Notes under the pieces: generated by a model | Database searches by the model: none | The model's input: only the letters and a program-made list of their open reading frames with translations | What the model was told of the DNA's origin: nothing | Part shown: positions 37,031-45,852 of the stretch, one piece after another | Layout of the letters: every line of letters begins with the position of its first letter | How positions within the stretch are numbered: position 1 is the stretch's first letter | Position numbers and translations under genes: made by a program | From: Vreelandella neptunia | Lineage (GTDB): Bacteria > Pseudomonadota > Gammaproteobacteria > Pseudomonadales > Halomonadaceae | Direction: 5' to 3' | Length of the DNA stretch: 64,000 nt | Assembly: GCF_022489065.1 (NCBI RefSeq) | Contig: NZ_JAKVTW010000002.1 | Coordinates: 124,001-188,000 of the forward strand

Positions 37031-39169
37031 TTATTTACCTCGTCGCCAGTTGAAGTAACGTTTCAGTAGTGACAGCACTCGATCAGGCTTATGGGCGTTT
37101 TTCCATACCCCAGCTGTGGCTTTGGCTGCTTCGCCCAGCGTGGGGTAGGGGTGAATGGTACCCAGTAGCTTATTGAGCCCCAGACCGTGTTTCATAGCGA
37201 TAGTAAATTCACCCAGCCATTCACCGGCGTTTTCTGCCACAACCGTTGCGCCAAGGATTTTGTCTTTGCCGGGCACGGTTAGCACTTTGATAAAGCCTGC
37301 GGTTGTGCCTTCGGCAATGGCGCGATCGCTCTCACTCATGGCGTAGCGGGTGACTTCAAATGCGATCCCTTTGGCGTTGGCCTCTTTTTCATTCAAGCCG
37401 ACACGCGCAACTTCCGGCTGAACGTAGGTAACCGCAGGCATAAACCGATAATCCACGGCAAAACTCTTTAGCTCGCCAAACAGGGCATTGACTGCTGCGT
37501 GCCATGCCTGATGGGCTGCTGCGTGGGTCAGTTGATAAGGACCGGCCAAATCACCGCAGGCCCAGATATTGGGTAGGCGGGTTTGCAGCCGCTCGTTAAG
37601 TTCTAACGTGCCCGCTTGGGTGGTTGTAATACCCAGCGCATCAAGCCCTAGGCCTTCCACATTGGCTTGGCGACCGGCGCTAACTAGCAGGTAGTCAAAG
37701 GGCTGGAGCGTGCGTTCACCGTGATGCTCCACGACCAGTTGGTAGCCTGCTTCGTCGTTGAGCACTTCTAGCGCCTTGGCATCGGTCATTACCATCACAC
37801 CTTCGCTAGCCAAGGTGTTCTCGACCAGCTCGCCGACCTCTTGATCTTCCCGGCTCAGCAACTGGGAAACACCTTCTACTAACGTCACGTGGCTGCCCAG
37901 ACGGGCAAAGCTTTGGCTTAGCTCACAGCCAATCGCACCGCCGCCGAGCACCACTAAGCGTTTAGGCAGCGCCGTTAGCGACCAAAGGTTTTCAGAGGTT
38001 AAAACGGGTGCACACTCAATCCCCAGGAGGGGAGGCACTCGAGGGCGTGCGCCGGTGGCCAGTACGATATGGCGAGCGGTGAGGGTTTTATTCCCCACCT
38101 GAACTTCCCAGGGTGAGGTAAGTTTGGCGTGATCTTGGTACACCTCAACGCCCAGGCGGTTATAGCGCTCTACGCTGTCGTGGGGTTCGATATCCTTAAT
38201 CGCCTGATGGACGTGCCCCATCACCTTGGAAAAATCGACCTGCGGTTTGCTGGCAGAAACACCAAAGCGGTGAGCGGTGCGAATCTCATGGGCAGCGCGA
38301 GCAGCGCGGATCAGAGCCTTGGAGGGTACGCAGCCCGTGTTCAGGCAGTCGCCGCCCATTTTGTGCTTTTCCACCAGCGCTACCTTGGCGTTAACGGCGC
38401 TAGCGATATAGCTGGTGACCAAGCCCGCTGAGCCGCCTCCGATCACTACAATGTCATAATCAAAGTATTGGGGGCGGGTAAAACCTTTGTAGACCTTACG
38501 GCGCTGTACGAGCAAGACGATGCGTCGTGCAATCCAGGGGAAAACCGCCAGCAATGCAAACGAGGCTAACAGCACGGGTGAAACGATACCCCCGACGCTC
38601 TCAAGTTCACCCAACTGTCCACCTGCATTCACGAAAACGGCCGTGCCGGGCAGCATCGCTAGTTGGCTCACCCAGTAGAACGTCACGGTTTTAATCCTCG
38701 TCAGCCCCATCACTAAGTTGATGATAAAAAATGGGAATACGGGTACTAAACGCAGCATGAATAGATAAAAAGCGCCTTCGCGCTCTACGCCGTGATTAAC
38801 CGCTTCAAACTGGCGCGGAAAGCGCTTCTCAATCGGATGGCGAAACAGAAATCGTGAGAGTAAAAACGCTAATGTCGCGCCCAGCGTGCTGGCGAAAGAG
38901 ATAATCAACAGCCCCCAGCCGAGGCCAAACAGCGCGCCACCTAGGAGTGTTAACAGCGTTGCACCTGGCAGGGAAAGAGCGGTCATCACCACATAGACGG
39001 CGAAAAAAATGCCCGCCACCTGCCACGGATTTTGGTTAAACGCCGCTTGAAAATCGTTTTGGTAAGCCTTGAGGGTCTCAAGCGTGAACCACTGGTGGGC
39101 ACCGCTGAGGAAAAACACGCCAATAGCAATGACCAGTAGCGCTGCAATAAATACACGTTGTCGGGTCAC
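37031..39169 (-). CDS. Fusion of TVP38/TMEM64 membrane domain and mercuric-reductase-like flavoprotein
   Basis: The 712-residue protein joins two modules. Residues about 5-225 are a TVP38/SNARE-associated domain with LSLPGATLLTLLGGALFG and LSRFLFRHPIEKRF. Residues 235-712 are a class I disulfide oxidoreductase: FAD loop IGGGSAGL (243-250), redox pair CLNTGC (275-280), NAD loop LGGGAIGCE, FAD-closing WACGDLAG and dimerisation HPYPTLGEAAKATAG. MerA's N-terminal HMA domain and C-terminal Cys pair are absent, so mercury reduction is unlikely. GTG at 39169 has GGAG 7 bases upstream; the frame is open to 39289. Substrate unknown. Confidence 0.88.
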   Translation of the reverse strand: MTRQRVFIAALLVIAIGVFFLSGAHQWFTLETLKAYQNDFQAAFNQNPWQVAGIFFAVYVVMTALSLPGATLLTLLGGALFGLGWGLLIISFASTLGATLAFLLSRFLFRHPIEKRFPRQFEAVNHGVEREGAFYLFMLRLVPVFPFFIINLVMGLTRIKTVTFYWVSQLAMLPGTAVFVNAGGQLGELESVGGIVSPVLLASFALLAVFPWIARRIVLLVQRRKVYKGFTRPQYFDYDIVVIGGGSAGLVTSYIASAVNAKVALVEKHKMGGDCLNTGCVPSKALIRAARAAHEIRTAHRFGVSASKPQVDFSKVMGHVHQAIKDIEPHDSVERYNRLGVEVYQDHAKLTSPWEVQVGNKTLTARHIVLATGARPRVPPLLGIECAPVLTSENLWSLTALPKRLVVLGGGAIGCELSQSFARLGSHVTLVEGVSQLLSREDQEVGELVENTLASEGVMVMTDAKALEVLNDEAGYQLVVEHHGERTLQPFDYLLVSAGRQANVEGLGLDALGITTTQAGTLELNERLQTRLPNIWACGDLAGPYQLTHAAAHQAWHAAVNALFGELKSFAVDYRFMPAVTYVQPEVARVGLNEKEANAKGIAFEVTRYAMSESDRAIAEGTTAGFIKVLTVPGKDKILGATVVAENAGEWLGEFTIAMKHGLGLNKLLGTIHPYPTLGEAAKATAGVWKNAHKPDRVLSLLKRYFNWRRGK

Positions 39170-39255
39170 GGTAAGCTCCAGCGCCAGGGGGTAAACAAGT
39201 GAATGATGCTCACTGAGTGTTAAGAGAGTCAGTTTCCTTACACTGAAAGGTGGAA

Positions 39256-39888
39256 TCAGGGGGTTTCTAGGGCTTTCCAGCGCTGCCAATCCTCGGGTCG
39301 ATCCACATCCCAGATGGTCGCTGGGTAATCCGCGTTGAGCCCTAAAGCCTCAATACGCTGCCGCGTGGTAGTTAGCACGCTTTTGGTGCCCCAGGGAATG
39401 TCTTCGAAGAGGGTAGGGTAGTCTTGCTGGGTGCCAATAAAACCGTAGCCGCCGTCTTCAGCGGGCAAAATGACTACGTGGTAGCTGGCTAATTTTTCTG
39501 CGCAGGTGGTGATCAGCGTGCTGGTAATGCTTGGGCAGTCACTACCCATCAGCATGGCAGGGCCCGGCGTACTGTTGAGGGCGTAGCGAACTCGAGCCCC
39601 TAAGTCGCCATCCGGTTGGGCGTTTAATACCAAACCAAACTGATCACGCAGCTCGATAAACAGAGGATGTTCGTGATCAAGCGCGGTCCAAAGCGTGACG
39701 TGTTCGGCAGGTAGCGCTGTGCAAGCAGTGGCGACGCAGTGGCGCAGCAGCTCGGCATGAGCGTTCGCGGCGCCCTCTATTCCCAATAGTGGTGCCAGAC
39801 GCGTTTTGGCCTGCCCGGCAAGCGGCGCCTTGGCCAGTAGATGGAGGTGGGGCAGCATCCTGCTCTTAACCAGCGTTTCAGCGGGCAT
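39256..39888 (-). CDS. 'rSAM/selenodomain-associated transferase 1' (TIGR04282-like, CofC-like fold)
   Basis: A 210-residue nucleotide-diphospho-sugar-transferase-fold protein. The motif HLHLLAKAPLAGQAKTRLAPLLG, the metal-binding MGSDCPSI and LPAEDGGYGFIG match the TIGR04282 family, which often neighbours TIGR04283 as it does here. Its biochemical reaction is not known to me. The ATG at 39888 overlaps the upstream transferase by 11 bases; an internal ATG at 39858 would also keep all motifs. It is translationally linked to its neighbours in the cluster. Confidence 0.82.
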   Translation of the reverse strand: MPAETLVKSRMLPHLHLLAKAPLAGQAKTRLAPLLGIEGAANAHAELLRHCVATACTALPAEHVTLWTALDHEHPLFIELRDQFGLVLNAQPDGDLGARVRYALNSTPGPAMLMGSDCPSITSTLITTCAEKLASYHVVILPAEDGGYGFIGTQQDYPTLFEDIPWGTKSVLTTTRQRIEALGLNADYPATIWDVDRPEDWQRWKALETP

Positions 39889-40576
39889 CGTGATACTCCT
39901 TAACGAGTTGGGTTGCGCTAACGCCGCGCCAGTAGCGGTAGCGCAGCCGCCACATCAGGCGGATCGTTTTCCAAGCACCGAACTCATCCCAGCGCCTTCC
40001 TGAGCTTATCACTTGTGTTCGCAAGCAGGCGGGAGGCGAGCGCTTTTTGAGACGTTTCGATAACTCAATATCTTCCATTAGCGGCTGCTCAGGAAAGCCG
40101 CCGACCTCCTTGAAGGCGCTTGCGCGCATAAACATACCCTGGTCACCCGTAGCGATATGGGTGAGGCGTGAACGCTGATTCATCATCCAGCTAACCACGG
40201 GCAGCCATCCACTGCGGCCTGAAAGCTTAATATCAAAGCGCCCCCAAGCGTAGCTGTTGAGTGCTTGGGTTATCTCTTTAACAGCGCCAGTGGGCAAGCG
40301 GGTATCCGCGTGCAGAAACAGTAGCATAGGCGCGCAGGCTTGCTGCGCGCCCAGGTTCATTTGCAGTGCCCTTCCGGCTGGGCTGCTGAGGACTCGATCA
40401 GCGAGTGGTTTGGCAACGCGAACGCTGTCGTCACAGCTTTCGCCATCCACCACGATGACTTCTACCCCTTGGGCGCGCAGCGGCTGCAATTGCAATAAAT
40501 GGTGTGCCAACGTTGGCGCCTCATTAAGAACCGGTATCACAATACTAATACGCGGAGTTTTTTCAGCCGAGCGCAA
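39878..40576 (-). CDS. Family 2 glycosyltransferase, 'rSAM/selenodomain-associated transferase 2' (TIGR04283-like)
   Basis: A GT-A glycosyltransferase with ISIVIPVLNEAPTL, VVDGESCDDS and the metal motif LFLHADTRLP, then GDQGMFMRAS and PLMEDIELSKRL. This set fits TIGR04283, members of which are described in arsenosugar loci. I use the TTG at 40576 (232 residues): GGAGG lies 8 bases upstream and conserved sequence begins soon after. The frame is open to 40645. It overlaps the ynjD end by 14 bases. Acceptor and donor are unknown; no radical-SAM gene is in the window. Confidence 0.82.
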   Translation of the reverse strand: MRSAEKTPRISIVIPVLNEAPTLAHHLLQLQPLRAQGVEVIVVDGESCDDSVRVAKPLADRVLSSPAGRALQMNLGAQQACAPMLLFLHADTRLPTGAVKEITQALNSYAWGRFDIKLSGRSGWLPVVSWMMNQRSRLTHIATGDQGMFMRASAFKEVGGFPEQPLMEDIELSKRLKKRSPPACLRTQVISSGRRWDEFGAWKTIRLMWRLRYRYWRGVSATQLVKEYHDAR

Positions 40577-41201
40577 TAACCTGCCCTCCCGCTGCGTTGG
40601 CATCCGCATGGTCGTGGGTGACCAGCAGCGCAGGCAGGCCAGCATCGCGCAGTTGGCTAAACACGAGTGAGCGCATTTCCTGACGAAGCGCGGTATCCAA
40701 TTTGGAAAACGGTTCGTCCATCAGTACCGCTTGGGGCTTGGAAAGCAGTAGGCGCATTAACGCTACACGCGCTTTTTGACCACCGGATAGCGTTGCCGGG
40801 TCACGCTCTTCAAACCCCGCCAGTCCTACCTGTTCTAGGGCATTGGTGACCTGCTGGCGCTTATTTTTAATACGACGAGGTAGTCCAAAGCACACATTGC
40901 CCTCCACGCTTAGATGGGGAAACAGCAGTGGGTCTTGAAATAGAAGGCCAATGCCACGCTCCTCTGCAGGTAGGTTAAGCAGGTCGCGCTCACCCAGCCA
41001 TACGCCGCCGCTGGCCGTAAAAGCTGGGTCAAGAAAGCCCGCAATATATGCCAATAGCGTCGATTTTCCCGAGCCGGATGGGCCCATCACCGTCAGTACT
41101 TCGCCAGGGGCAATGGTGGCGTCCACCGCTAATAATTCGCGTCCTGTCAGGGCTATCTGTATCTGATCCAGCCACAGCCGCTCGGTACAGCAAGCATTCA
41201 T
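40563..41201 (-). CDS. ynjD: ABC transporter ATP-binding protein, YnjD-like
   Basis: A 212-residue ABC ATPase. Walker A GPSGSGKST is at 40-48, followed by the Q-loop LLFQDPLLFPHLS, signature LSGGQKARVALMR, Walker B AVLMDEPFSKLD and switch histidine LVTHDHADA. It pairs with the upstream permease and binding protein in the order B-C-D of E. coli ynjBCD, which supports the symbol. The transported substrate of this family is not established. The 3' end overlaps the glycosyltransferase gene. Confidence 0.88.
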   Translation of the reverse strand: MNACCTERLWLDQIQIALTGRELLAVDATIAPGEVLTVMGPSGSGKSTLLAYIAGFLDPAFTASGGVWLGERDLLNLPAEERGIGLLFQDPLLFPHLSVEGNVCFGLPRRIKNKRQQVTNALEQVGLAGFEERDPATLSGGQKARVALMRLLLSKPQAVLMDEPFSKLDTALRQEMRSLVFSQLRDAGLPALLVTHDHADANAAGGQVIALG

Positions 41202-41212
41202 ATCATCCCCTT

Positions 41213-42886
41213 TTATGTGGCGAATTCACGGCGTTGGGCGCTCAGCAGGCGGGGTATTGCCAGGGCGAGCATAAAGCCAATCAGCGGTAGCACTGCTTGC
41301 ATTAGCGCCCAGACGCCGATTAAGCGTCGGTTGCTGCCTGCGGCAAGCGCTACTGCCTCAGTCGTGACGGTGGTTACACGCCCGGCACCGAGTAGTTGAG
41401 TGGGCAAATACTGGCCAATACTGATGGCCAACCCAACGGCAAAAGCAGTTAACAGCGGCGCGAGCAGTAACGGCAAGCGGACACGCCAAAAGGCGGCATG
41501 ACGAGAAACACCCAGTGAACGTGCCACTTGCAGCCATCGTGGGTCTAGGCGTCGATACGCCTCGGCCAAAGAGAGGTAGACGTAAGGCAGCACAAACAGC
41601 AGATGACCTGCGATCACTAAGCTTAGCTGAGGACGAATGCTTAAGCTTTCAGCCGCGACAATCAGACCAAACAGAAAGGCAATTTGTGGCACCAGTAGGG
41701 GTAAATAGAGCAGCCATAGAGCGCGTTTTGGCTGAAGGTGCTGGCGGTGCTCGTTCTCAAGCGTAGCGAGTACCAGTGCGGTAGCCAGTGTCGTAGAAAT
41801 AAGCCCAATCAGCGCCGTGTTGAGCAGTGGTGTCACCAGCATAGGGCCGCTACGCTGCCAATGATCCAGCGTTAGCATCTGCGGCAACAGTTCTGGAAAG
41901 CGCCAAAAACCCGCTACCGAGAACAGCCCCAGGCCGACGAGGGCTGCCAGTGCTGTAGTGCTGGACATCAGTAATGCCGAGCGGCCTACCCGTCTTAGCA
42001 TAATTTCACCCTGCTGGCGGCTGCCGTTGGTCAGCCAGTTTCGCGCCAGCAGGCGGGTTAACTGTTCCAGCAGCCACCAACTCAGCAGTGCTGCCAGCGT
42101 AACGCCAAGTTGCAGCACCGCTGCCGCCGAGGCCATAAAGCGGCGGCTAATATCCGGGTCGTTGAACCAGCTCAGAATCGACACGCTAAGTGTGGGCGGC
42201 AGCGTGGGGCCAAGAATCATCGCCATGTCCACCACCGAGGTAGCGTAGGCGATCACCGCGTACACCGGTAGGCGAATCAGCGGATAGAGTGATGGCAGTA
42301 CCGTTTTTAACCAAGCAACAGTGGGCGCATAGCCCAGCGACCGCGCCAGCATCAAACACTTCTCAGGGGCCAACTGCGGCAGTGCCGCCAGGCTCATCAG
42401 CAGCAGAAAAGGCACCTCTTTCAGCACCAGACCCGCCATCAGCGACACTCCCCAGGGATCGTTGACGATCAGCGCATCCGGCGGGCGCTCCCACCCCGTC
42501 AGAGAGGGCGATACCAACCGCGCCACCAGGCCTGAAGGCGCAATCAAAAACGCAAATCCAAAGGCAACAGCGGCATGAGGAACGGCGAGCAATGGTGAGA
42601 CCAACCGACGAATGCCTCGGTCTAACCAAGTGCCCCGACTAGCCGCCAAAAACAGCACCACCATCATTAGCGCAATGGCGGTGCTCACCAACCCGCTGGC
42701 AAAGCTCACGGCGACTGAACGGCCAAGGCCTGGTTGAGCAAACAGCATATGCCAAGGTGTTAGGCTGATACCGTGGCCGCCCAGCGCGGGCAAATAGCCG
42801 AATGCAGGCAGAATAACCATCATCAGCCCTGCGCCTACCGGCAGTACGAGCAGGGCAATGATCATCGCGGGCGCCAGTCTTAGCAT
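41213..42886 (-). CDS. ynjC: ABC transporter permease, duplicated, YnjC-like
   Basis: A 557-residue inner-membrane permease with two homologous binding-protein-dependent transport halves and about 12 membrane segments. EAA-loop-like sequences occur in each half: LARSLGYAPTVAWLKTVLPSL and VARSLGVSRHAAFWRVRLP. This fused two-permease layout is like YnjC/ThiP. It begins four bases after the binding-protein gene and ends 11 bases before ynjD. Confidence 0.88.
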   Translation of the reverse strand: MLRLAPAMIIALLVLPVGAGLMMVILPAFGYLPALGGHGISLTPWHMLFAQPGLGRSVAVSFASGLVSTAIALMMVVLFLAASRGTWLDRGIRRLVSPLLAVPHAAVAFGFAFLIAPSGLVARLVSPSLTGWERPPDALIVNDPWGVSLMAGLVLKEVPFLLLMSLAALPQLAPEKCLMLARSLGYAPTVAWLKTVLPSLYPLIRLPVYAVIAYATSVVDMAMILGPTLPPTLSVSILSWFNDPDISRRFMASAAAVLQLGVTLAALLSWWLLEQLTRLLARNWLTNGSRQQGEIMLRRVGRSALLMSSTTALAALVGLGLFSVAGFWRFPELLPQMLTLDHWQRSGPMLVTPLLNTALIGLISTTLATALVLATLENEHRQHLQPKRALWLLYLPLLVPQIAFLFGLIVAAESLSIRPQLSLVIAGHLLFVLPYVYLSLAEAYRRLDPRWLQVARSLGVSRHAAFWRVRLPLLLAPLLTAFAVGLAISIGQYLPTQLLGAGRVTTVTTEAVALAAGSNRRLIGVWALMQAVLPLIGFMLALAIPRLLSAQRREFAT

Positions 42887-42889
42887 GGC

Positions 42890-44122
42890 CTAGTTAACGC
42901 CGTATCGCTCAAGCCACGCCTCTTGCAGAGCGGTCATCCAGCTAGGGTGGGGCTCGGGTAAGGTGTTCGAGAGGGCGTCTGCCGGTAGCTCTGACGGATG
43001 GCGATCCCCCTGCTGAAACAGTGCCTGATCATCACTATTCAACTGCTCGATATCCAGCACGCTGCGGTCACCCCACATTGCCAGCGACTGCTTTTGGGCT
43101 TGGGCTTGCGGTGAAAGCAGAAAGTCGGCGAGCACCATGGCGCCCGCTTTATGGGGCGAGTTGTAGGGGATCGCCACAAAGTGGACGTTACCCAACGTAC
43201 CGCCTTTCAGCACGTAACTGCGCACGCTTTCCGGCAGTTCATACTCCATTACGGCCACGGCCGCATCAGTGGGGTAGAACGAAAACCCCAGGCTCAGCTC
43301 GCCATCGCTCATCAGCGTGCTCAGGTTAGGGCCTGAATCAGGAAAGGTGCGACCGCTGCGCCACAGGTGCGGATGCAGCGCATCCAGATACGCCCACAGC
43401 GGCGCTGTTACGGCCTCAAAATCGCCCTTCGAAACCGGCTGATAAAGCGCCTCGTCCTGCTCGGTCAGCTCAATCAGCGCCTGCTTCAAGAACGTGCTAC
43501 CCGTGAAGTCGGGGATGCGTGGATAGCTGAACTGGCCGGGATTGGCTTCAGCCCAGTTAAGTAGCGCTGGCATGTCCTGAGGTGGTATTTCGGTTTGGGC
43601 GCTGTCGTAATAGAAGGTGATCTGCGCCTTGCCCCACGGCGACTCATAGCCCTCGGTGGGCAGCGTGAAGTCGGTGACTACCTCGGGATTTTCCGTCGCG
43701 TTGGTGAGGGCAAAGTTGGGCAGTGATTCGGCGAAGGGGCCAAACAACAGGTCGCTTTCGCGCATCGCCGCAAAGTTTTCGCCGTTGATCCAAATCACAT
43801 CAATGCTGCCATCATTATCATTGCCCGCCTGTTTCTCCCCCAGCACCCTCGCCACCGCACTGCCGGTATCATCAAGCTTGACGTGCTCCACATCGACGCC
43901 GTACTGCGCCTGCATCTGCCCCGCTACCCAGTCGATATAGCGATTGGTACGCGTATCGCCACCCCAGGCGTTCCAGTAAACGGTTTGGCCTTCGGCTTCT
44001 GCCACGACGCTTTGCCAATCACTAGGGTCAGGAGTCGCCATGGCAGGGAGGGAAAAGGCAAGCAGCGTAGCGGTGATTGACGTGGTAAGAGCGCCACGCA
44101 AGGGGTTACGGTTAGTTGACAT
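42890..44122 (-). CDS. ynjB: ABC transporter substrate-binding protein, YnjB-like
   Basis: A 410-residue periplasmic binding protein with a signal peptide ending LPAMA|TPDPS. The mature start, VVAEAEGQTVYWNAWGGDTRTNRYIDWV, followed by IDVIWINGENF and a C-terminal WLERYG, resembles YnjB. I use the ATG at 44122 with GAGGTG upstream; the frame extends to 44173. Ligand unknown. It lies 29 bases after the phosphotransferase gene. Confidence 0.87.
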   Translation of the reverse strand: MSTNRNPLRGALTTSITATLLAFSLPAMATPDPSDWQSVVAEAEGQTVYWNAWGGDTRTNRYIDWVAGQMQAQYGVDVEHVKLDDTGSAVARVLGEKQAGNDNDGSIDVIWINGENFAAMRESDLLFGPFAESLPNFALTNATENPEVVTDFTLPTEGYESPWGKAQITFYYDSAQTEIPPQDMPALLNWAEANPGQFSYPRIPDFTGSTFLKQALIELTEQDEALYQPVSKGDFEAVTAPLWAYLDALHPHLWRSGRTFPDSGPNLSTLMSDGELSLGFSFYPTDAAVAVMEYELPESVRSYVLKGGTLGNVHFVAIPYNSPHKAGAMVLADFLLSPQAQAQKQSLAMWGDRSVLDIEQLNSDDQALFQQGDRHPSELPADALSNTLPEPHPSWMTALQEAWLERYGVN

Positions 44123-44151
44123 CGCGCACCTCGGTATTTGGTAATAAGACG

Positions 44152-45195
44152 CTATAGGGAGGCTTGTAAACACTGCAGCTCACTGTGAACGTGATCAATG
44201 ATTGGTAGCGAGAGGTAGTGCTCCACGCGGTCACGCACGTGGTCGATGACTGCTGGGTCAGTGAGCTCCGCCGACCAGTCTTCACCACGCTGCTGGGCAT
44301 CCTTGGCATTTAAGTGCTGGGCGCGCCATTTAGCGCACCAGGTCAGCGACCAGAGCCAAGTCGCGCGGCGGCAGGCGACCAACGTGTCGGTATTGGGCGT
44401 TTCACCCATGGCCAACTGCCAGCGGCGATAGAAGTTAATCACCTCGCTCAGCGATAGCACGGCTTGGCTGTTGAGATCCCAGGTGGTCGAGGTGTAAAGC
44501 GATGTGTGGGCAAGGTCGATGCCCGGCAGGCCATAACGGCACTTCTCAAGATCCACCAGCACCGCGCGACCATCGTCACGGATCAAAAAATTGCCGGGAT
44601 GCGTATCAAAACTAATCAGGGTCGGTGTGTCATCGCTCAAGCGGGGAGGGAGAAGATCCAGCTCCTGCTTAATACGCAGTGTGACCTTACTCGCCAATTG
44701 AGCGTCGGCTAACCAGTTGGCCTGCTGGCGTACTTCATCCACCATTGCCTGCCACGGGTCATCAGGAGCAAGCAGTGGCGCTCGCCCTGCGACCCCGGGC
44801 AGCGGTTGACGGTGCAGGCTGGCCAGGGCATCCGCGATGGCGGGGAGGTCTTCCGGCAGTTTGGCTAGGCGACCACGGATAGCCTCAACCACTAATCCAC
44901 CGCGTGGCAGTGATTCGTTTGGCGGCAGCGTTTCAAACAGTTTGGGCGTGTGCCCGCCTGGGCTGGAGCGTTGATAGCAGGCTGCCTGATAAGCAAGATT
45001 GGCTTCCGGCGGCAGGTTCATCTGGCTCTGCTTAGGTAGCCGTGCCACCCAGTCATCGCCCTCGCTGCGATGAACCCATACGTGGTCATGGGCCAGCCCG
45101 GTATCCGCCATCGGCGTAAGCGTACGATACACAATTCCGGCCCGCTTAAGCTCAGTCGCCAGCGCCTCTAAACGCGCCTCAATAGGTGTCGGCAT
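44152..45195 (-). CDS. Aminoglycoside/choline-kinase-fold phosphotransferase
   Basis: A 347-residue kinase-like protein. The catalytic loop reads SFDTHPGNFLI (Asp197, Asn202) and the metal aspartate is Asp215 in VLVDLEKC, both intact. The N-lobe has VWVHRSEGDDWVARLPK, in which the ATP-binding lysine is probable. It is the first gene of the leftward ynjBCD-transferase cluster. The most reasonable reading is phosphorylation of a small imported or pathway molecule rather than antibiotic resistance, because of the context; the substrate is unknown. Confidence 0.8.
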   Translation of the reverse strand: MPTPIEARLEALATELKRAGIVYRTLTPMADTGLAHDHVWVHRSEGDDWVARLPKQSQMNLPPEANLAYQAACYQRSSPGGHTPKLFETLPPNESLPRGGLVVEAIRGRLAKLPEDLPAIADALASLHRQPLPGVAGRAPLLAPDDPWQAMVDEVRQQANWLADAQLASKVTLRIKQELDLLPPRLSDDTPTLISFDTHPGNFLIRDDGRAVLVDLEKCRYGLPGIDLAHTSLYTSTTWDLNSQAVLSLSEVINFYRRWQLAMGETPNTDTLVACRRATWLWSLTWCAKWRAQHLNAKDAQQRGEDWSAELTDPAVIDHVRDRVEHYLSLPIIDHVHSELQCLQASL

Positions 45196-45318
45196 AGCGC
45201 AGTCCGTGTCGTTGCTGAATCAGCGATGCCACTTAGTGGCTGTTCTTGTACCAACCTTACACGTTTCGTAAGAAAATGTGGTTATGAGAGAGTCCTGGAT
45301 TCATAGAATCAGTTATTG

Positions 45319-45381
45319 TCGGTAAAAGGTTAGGAAATGATAGAGGAGCCTTTTTTTGCTAATCTTCTCGGTAAAAGATTA
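45319..45381 (+). repeat. Imperfect 14-base direct repeat (TCGGTAAAAGrTTA)
   Basis: TCGGTAAAAGGTTA (45319-45332) and TCGGTAAAAGATTA (45368-45381) differ at one base and are 49 bases apart, upstream of the frameshifted small gene. They could be regulator sites or remnants of a duplication in an AT-rich patch. Confidence 0.4.
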
Positions 45382-45403
45382 ATTTAATTTTGCGAGAGGC
45401 AGC

Positions 45404-45788
45404 ATGAAAAATATCATTATCTTGATAGTTATTGTCGGTATAGCTGGCTACACTGCGAACCATTACTTTACTGTTACTGGATGTCGCGACGTCACGAATT
45501 TTGCTATATATGAGGGGGAATCATAATGGCGTAGGGCTGAGTGAGCAGGAAGCTTTTCAGCTTACTAACATTGCAGAATATGCTTTGAAACATGAAGTCA
45601 CCACCGAACAATTAATGCAAGCAACGGCAACAGCAATTCAAGTTGATTCTGGAAGTATGCCGTTGGCTGATGACTATGTTGCGGAAATTGTTTTTGATGA
45701 ATGTATGCAATCATCCAAAGTGCAAACATGGTCGGAAAAACTGGGGTTTTCAAAAGCAATAGGCAGTGTCAACGATGCAATAAGATAA
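45404..45788 (+). pseudogene. Small secreted or membrane-anchored protein interrupted by a frameshift
   Basis: An ATG at 45404 with SD GAGAGG opens a 40-codon frame. It starts MKNIIILIVIVGIAGYTA, a hydrophobic signal or anchor, and stops at 45526. A second open frame, 45501-45788, overlaps in the +1 frame and reads NGVGLSEQEAFQLTNIAEY onward without a good SD. Removing one G from the run GGGGG (45514-45518) joins them into one 127-residue protein. I infer a frameshifted gene, a sequencing error or a slippage-controlled gene. The family is not recognised, and the patch is more AT-rich than its neighbours. Confidence 0.55.
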
Positions 45789-45799
45789 ATTTTAAAAAA

Positions 45800-45825
45800 A
45801 ACGGCACTTTTTTATTAGTGCCGTT
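45800..45825 (-). terminator. Terminator between the small gene and valS
   Basis: AACGGCACT (45800-45808) and AGTGCCGTT (45817-45825) form a perfect 9-bp stem with an 8-base loop. On the minus strand it is followed by a seven-T run (bases 45799-45793), making it a strong valS terminator. In the plus direction the tail is weaker. Confidence 0.88.
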
Positions 45826-45852
45826 TGTGTCAGCTATCTTAACTAACTGATC

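Noticed and set aside
37031..39169. Mercuric reductase / mer operon
   Set aside because: No HMA domain, no C-terminal Cys pair, and no merR, merT or merP nearby.
44152..45195. Aminoglycoside resistance gene
   Set aside because: The fold is shared by many kinases; the gene heads a metabolic-looking cluster and carries no resistance-island context.
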